A stretch of 8,830 nt of DNA from JAAFIP01 sp043728315 (GTDB lineage: Bacteria > Pseudomonadota > Gammaproteobacteria > Burkholderiales > Burkholderiaceae_C), in NCBI GenBank assembly GCA_043728315.1, contig JAYTMT010000211.1, forward strand, positions 1 to 8,830. Direction: 5' to 3'. Made by a program: the position numbers and the translations under genes. Positions 6,928 to 8,830 of the stretch are shown piece by piece; position 1 is the first letter of the stretch; every line of letters begins with the position of its first letter. The notes beneath the pieces are model-generated. The model searched no databases and was not told the DNA's origin. It worked only from the letters and a program-made list of their open reading frames with translations.

Positions 6928-8559
6928 TTACGCCAAAACCACGGTTTTTCCTGTCAAGCGTTTGGCCAATCCCTGCGCCAAGCGGTTAGTGATGCCATAG
7001 ACCGACAATTGCGGGTTAGCGCCAATGCTGGTGGGAAACAAGGATCCGTCGTGGATGGAGAGGTTATCAATCTGCCAGTGTACGCCGTCGGGGCGTGTCA
7101 CGCCTTGCTTTTCTGTGCTGCTCAGTGCACAGCCTCCCATGACGTGTGCGCTCACTACCTTTGTTAGCAATGGTTTCATTGGCAGCGCCTCAATAGCGGC
7201 TTTGGCCTGTGTCCACGCAGTGTAGGGTCCTGCCAGCTCATGCACAGGCAGCACTTCTTTGGCGCCCGCTGCAAATTGGATTTCAGCCATACTTAGCAAT
7301 GCGCGTCGTGCGCCATCCATCACATAGGCGGTCAAATCGTAGGTCAGGTTTGGCGATCCGTCGGAGCGAACACTTACTTTTCCACCCACTGATTCGGCAT
7401 GAAAGCCGTCCCGCATAAGCGCCAACAGCACATGGGTATGCGGGAACTTGGACAGCATGTCGGCCTGTTGCTGCCCATAGCCCTGTACTGTGGAGGCAAA
7501 TATCACCGGGTGCAGTGGCGGCGCTTCTAGCTTGTAACCAATGGGGCCGTCAATGGCTTGGGTGTCTAAAAAGTGGTCGCTGTAGATGGTTTGCGGCGCA
7601 CCAGTCCAAGCGTTGACAGGCTGCTCCAGCACTGCGGCAGATGCCACCACGGGGTGCAAAAAAGTCCGTGCGCCCAAATGCCCATGTGGATCAGGGGCAT
7701 GGCTGCGCAGGAGTACGGCAGGTGAGTTGATAGCGCCACCAGCCAGCACATAGTGTTTTGCTATTATTTTAATAGTTGCAGATGACTGTTTGACGCTGAC
7801 ATTGCCATTATTTTCTGTATTTTTCAGAGCTACGCATTCTAGCGAGGTCACTTTGCCTGCGGAGAACTCAAAACGCTCAGCGCGGGTGCGCACCAAAAGC
7901 TGTGCGCCTGCATCCAGCGCAGCGGGAATGGTGGTGACCAGCATCGACTGCTTGGCGTTGGTTGGGCAGCCCATGCCACAGCTGCCAATGTTCCAGCAGC
8001 CTTTTACATTTCGAGCAATCGCTGCGGCGGGTATGCCCAGCTTGGCCGCGCCACGGCGCAGCAGGTCGTTGTTCTCGTTAGGTGGGGTCAACCATGGGCC
8101 AATACTCAGCCGGCGCTCGGCTTGGTCAAAATACGGTGCCAGCGCATCGTTGCCATAGTCTGTCAGGCCAAAATGCTGCTGCCAGTAGGCCAGCGTGCCT
8201 GCTGGCGTGCGAAAAGAACTGGTCCAGTTCACTGTGGTGCTGCCGCCCACGCACCGGCCTTGTAGGATGTTGATGGCCTTGTCTGCCGTTTTGCGGGCAG
8301 CGCTTTCTTGGTACAACTCGGGGTAGGCTTCGGATTCTTTTTGGTTGAAATCGCTGCTGGACTTTAGCGGGCCTTCTTCCACCATCACTACGGTCAAGCC
8401 AGCTTTGGTCAATATCTCGGCGGTAACACCCGCCCCTGCACCCGTGCCAATAATGGCTACATCGCAGGTAATACTGGCTGGTGCTTGGCCAAATGCATCG
8501 CCATACACCTTCCAGCCACGCTTTAATCCGTCTTTGATCGGGTCTTTCAAACTGCTCAT
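6928..8559 (-). CDS. GMC-family FAD-dependent dehydrogenase, probable large subunit with Fe-S site
   Basis: This FAD oxidoreductase of the glucose-methanol-choline family probably oxidises an alcohol or sugar and passes electrons on, rather than acting as an oxidase. Counted from ATG 8559 it has 543 residues. The FAD-binding GTGAGAG is at 38-44, the ribose-binding VEEGP at 60-64, and GRCVGGSTTVNW at 101-112. The C-terminal part has HVMGGC with catalytic-type His472, and HDGSLFPTSIGANPQLSVYG with Asn515. Cys188, Cys194 and Cys198 are spaced 6 and 4 apart, as recalled for the [3Fe-4S] ligands of Burkholderia cepacia FAD glucose dehydrogenase (212/218/222). There is no Tat signal of its own; a small subunit gene lies upstream. 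Residues 249-267 come from a dispersed repeat. A TTG at 8583 could add 8 residues, but ATG followed by SSLKDPI fits relatives better. The substrate is unknown. Confidence 0.93.
   Translation of the reverse strand: MSSLKDPIKDGLKRGWKVYGDAFGQAPASITCDVAIIGTGAGAGVTAEILTKAGLTVVMVEEGPLKSSSDFNQKESEAYPELYQESAARKTADKAINILQGRCVGGSTTVNWTSSFRTPAGTLAYWQQHFGLTDYGNDALAPYFDQAERRLSIGPWLTPPNENNDLLRRGAAKLGIPAAAIARNVKGCWNIGSCGMGCPTNAKQSMLVTTIPAALDAGAQLLVRTRAERFEFSAGKVTSLECVALKNTENNGNVSVKQSSATIKIIAKHYVLAGGAINSPAVLLRSHAPDPHGHLGARTFLHPVVASAAVLEQPVNAWTGAPQTIYSDHFLDTQAIDGPIGYKLEAPPLHPVIFASTVQGYGQQQADMLSKFPHTHVLLALMRDGFHAESVGGKVSVRSDGSPNLTYDLTAYVMDGARRALLSMAEIQFAAGAKEVLPVHELAGPYTAWTQAKAAIEALPMKPLLTKVVSAHVMGGCALSSTEKQGVTRPDGVHWQIDNLSIHDGSLFPTSIGANPQLSVYGITNRLAQGLAKRLTGKTVVLA
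7760..7810 (-). repeat. Dispersed repeat copy 3, in frame inside the GMC gene
   Basis: Bases 7771-7804 match copy 2 at 25 of 34 positions without gaps, including an unbroken 13-base block, GACGCTGACATTG. On the left edge CTATTA-TTT-TAATAG (7761-7775) is a perfect 6-bp inverted repeat. The right edge is T-rich, as in the other copies. The element is read through in the host frame and codes for roughly ENNGNVSVKQSSATIKIIA, in the strand-connecting loop before HYVLAGGAINSP. No stop codon or frameshift results. Confidence 0.65.
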
Positions 8560-8594
8560 CGTTTTTGTCTTTTCTACTGTCAAAGTTCAAATTC

Positions 8595-8830
8595 TTAAAT
8601 TTTCATTGGACCGGGGTAACCCAACTGCACCCAAGTGGAGGGATCTGAAAAATACGCGCCACCCACTATGTCGTGCAGCGCGTGGTAGGCCTGCTGGCGC
8701 ATCGCCAGCGACGATGTGCGCATCTCTTGCAACGCTGCCTGCACCTGCGCCACGCTAGCGCCTGTCCAGTCTTGCGACAGACCCGCCAAAGCGTGCCTGC
8801 CCGCTCCCGATGCCAACACGGCCAATAGCT
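8595..8830 (-). CDS. Small subunit of the GMC dehydrogenase, C-terminal part (probable gluconate 2-dehydrogenase subunit 3-like)
   Basis: The open frame runs in from the window end, giving about 78 codons that end with TAA at 8595-8597. Its gene start and any Tat signal lie outside the window. The visible part is a helical segment (VAQVQAALQEMRTS, LAMRQQAYHALHD) followed by VGGAYFSDPSTWVQLGYPGP. That ending resembles, from memory, the C-termini of small subunits that accompany GMC dehydrogenases. These usually carry the Tat signal that exports the large subunit. It lies 35 bp upstream of the GMC ATG on the same strand, the order (small then large) found in FAD glucose dehydrogenase operons. 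The TTG at 8825 is only the first permitted start codon inside the fragment, not the true start. The family call is moderate: no catalytic motif is visible, and the context carries much of the weight. Confidence 0.6.
   Translation of the reverse strand, partial: LLAVLASGAGRHALAGLSQDWTGASVAQVQAALQEMRTSSLAMRQQAYHALHDIVGGAYFSDPSTWVQLGYPGPMKI

Noticed and set aside
8560..8583. TTG at 8583 as the start of the GMC gene
   Set aside because: The eight extra residues (TTG start then TVEKTKT) have no Shine-Dalgarno ahead of them. The ATG at 8559 begins the SSLKDPI segment that fits remembered relatives.
1..8830. CRISPR array, tRNA, rRNA, insertion sequence or phage genes
   Set aside because: No regularly spaced repeats, cloverleaf structures, transposase motifs or phage-type proteins were seen on either strand.

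Overview
The window reads like chromosome from a beta-proteobacterium, most likely Burkholderiales and probably Comamonadaceae. This placement rests on recalled family resemblance (PhhA, the GMC dehydrogenase and the hybrid kinase look like proteins of that group), a mid-to-high GC content and the gene style. No rRNA or other marker fixes it.

Layout: Two + strand genes open the window. They are the 3' end of 4-hydroxyphenylpyruvate dioxygenase (1-414) and, 11 bp later, phenylalanine 4-monooxygenase phhA (426-1322). Both belong to phenylalanine/tyrosine breakdown to homogentisate. Everything after them is on the - strand and runs towards phhA. In transcription order it is: a small dehydrogenase subunit cut by the window end (8595-8830), a GMC-family FAD dehydrogenase (6928-8559), a membrane-anchored alpha/beta hydrolase (5954-6862), a response regulator with a class III cyclase-like output domain (4813-5925), and an 1136-residue hybrid histidine kinase (1370-4780). 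The last three are 28 and 32 bp apart and look like one operon. No stretch over 300 bases is without a gene.

How the parts may work together: The kinase has a periplasmic double-Cache sensor, HAMP, HisKA/HATPase, two receivers and an Hpt domain, so it contains a full phosphorelay. The neighbouring response regulator is its obvious final receiver. That regulator's cyclase-like domain keeps both metal-binding aspartates but lacks the lysine, asparagine and arginine that class III cyclases use for substrate binding and catalysis. The small subunit and GMC protein form a two-gene unit like FAD-dependent sugar dehydrogenases. The GMC protein has a Cys spacing that matches a [3Fe-4S] site.

The least explained signal is a short dispersed repeat of about 43 bp, present three times in the same orientation. 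One copy covers the kinase stop codon, one nearly fills the GMC-hydrolase gap and adjoins the hydrolase ribosome binding site, and one lies in frame inside the GMC coding sequence. I found no CRISPR array, tRNA, rRNA, insertion sequence or convincing intrinsic terminator.
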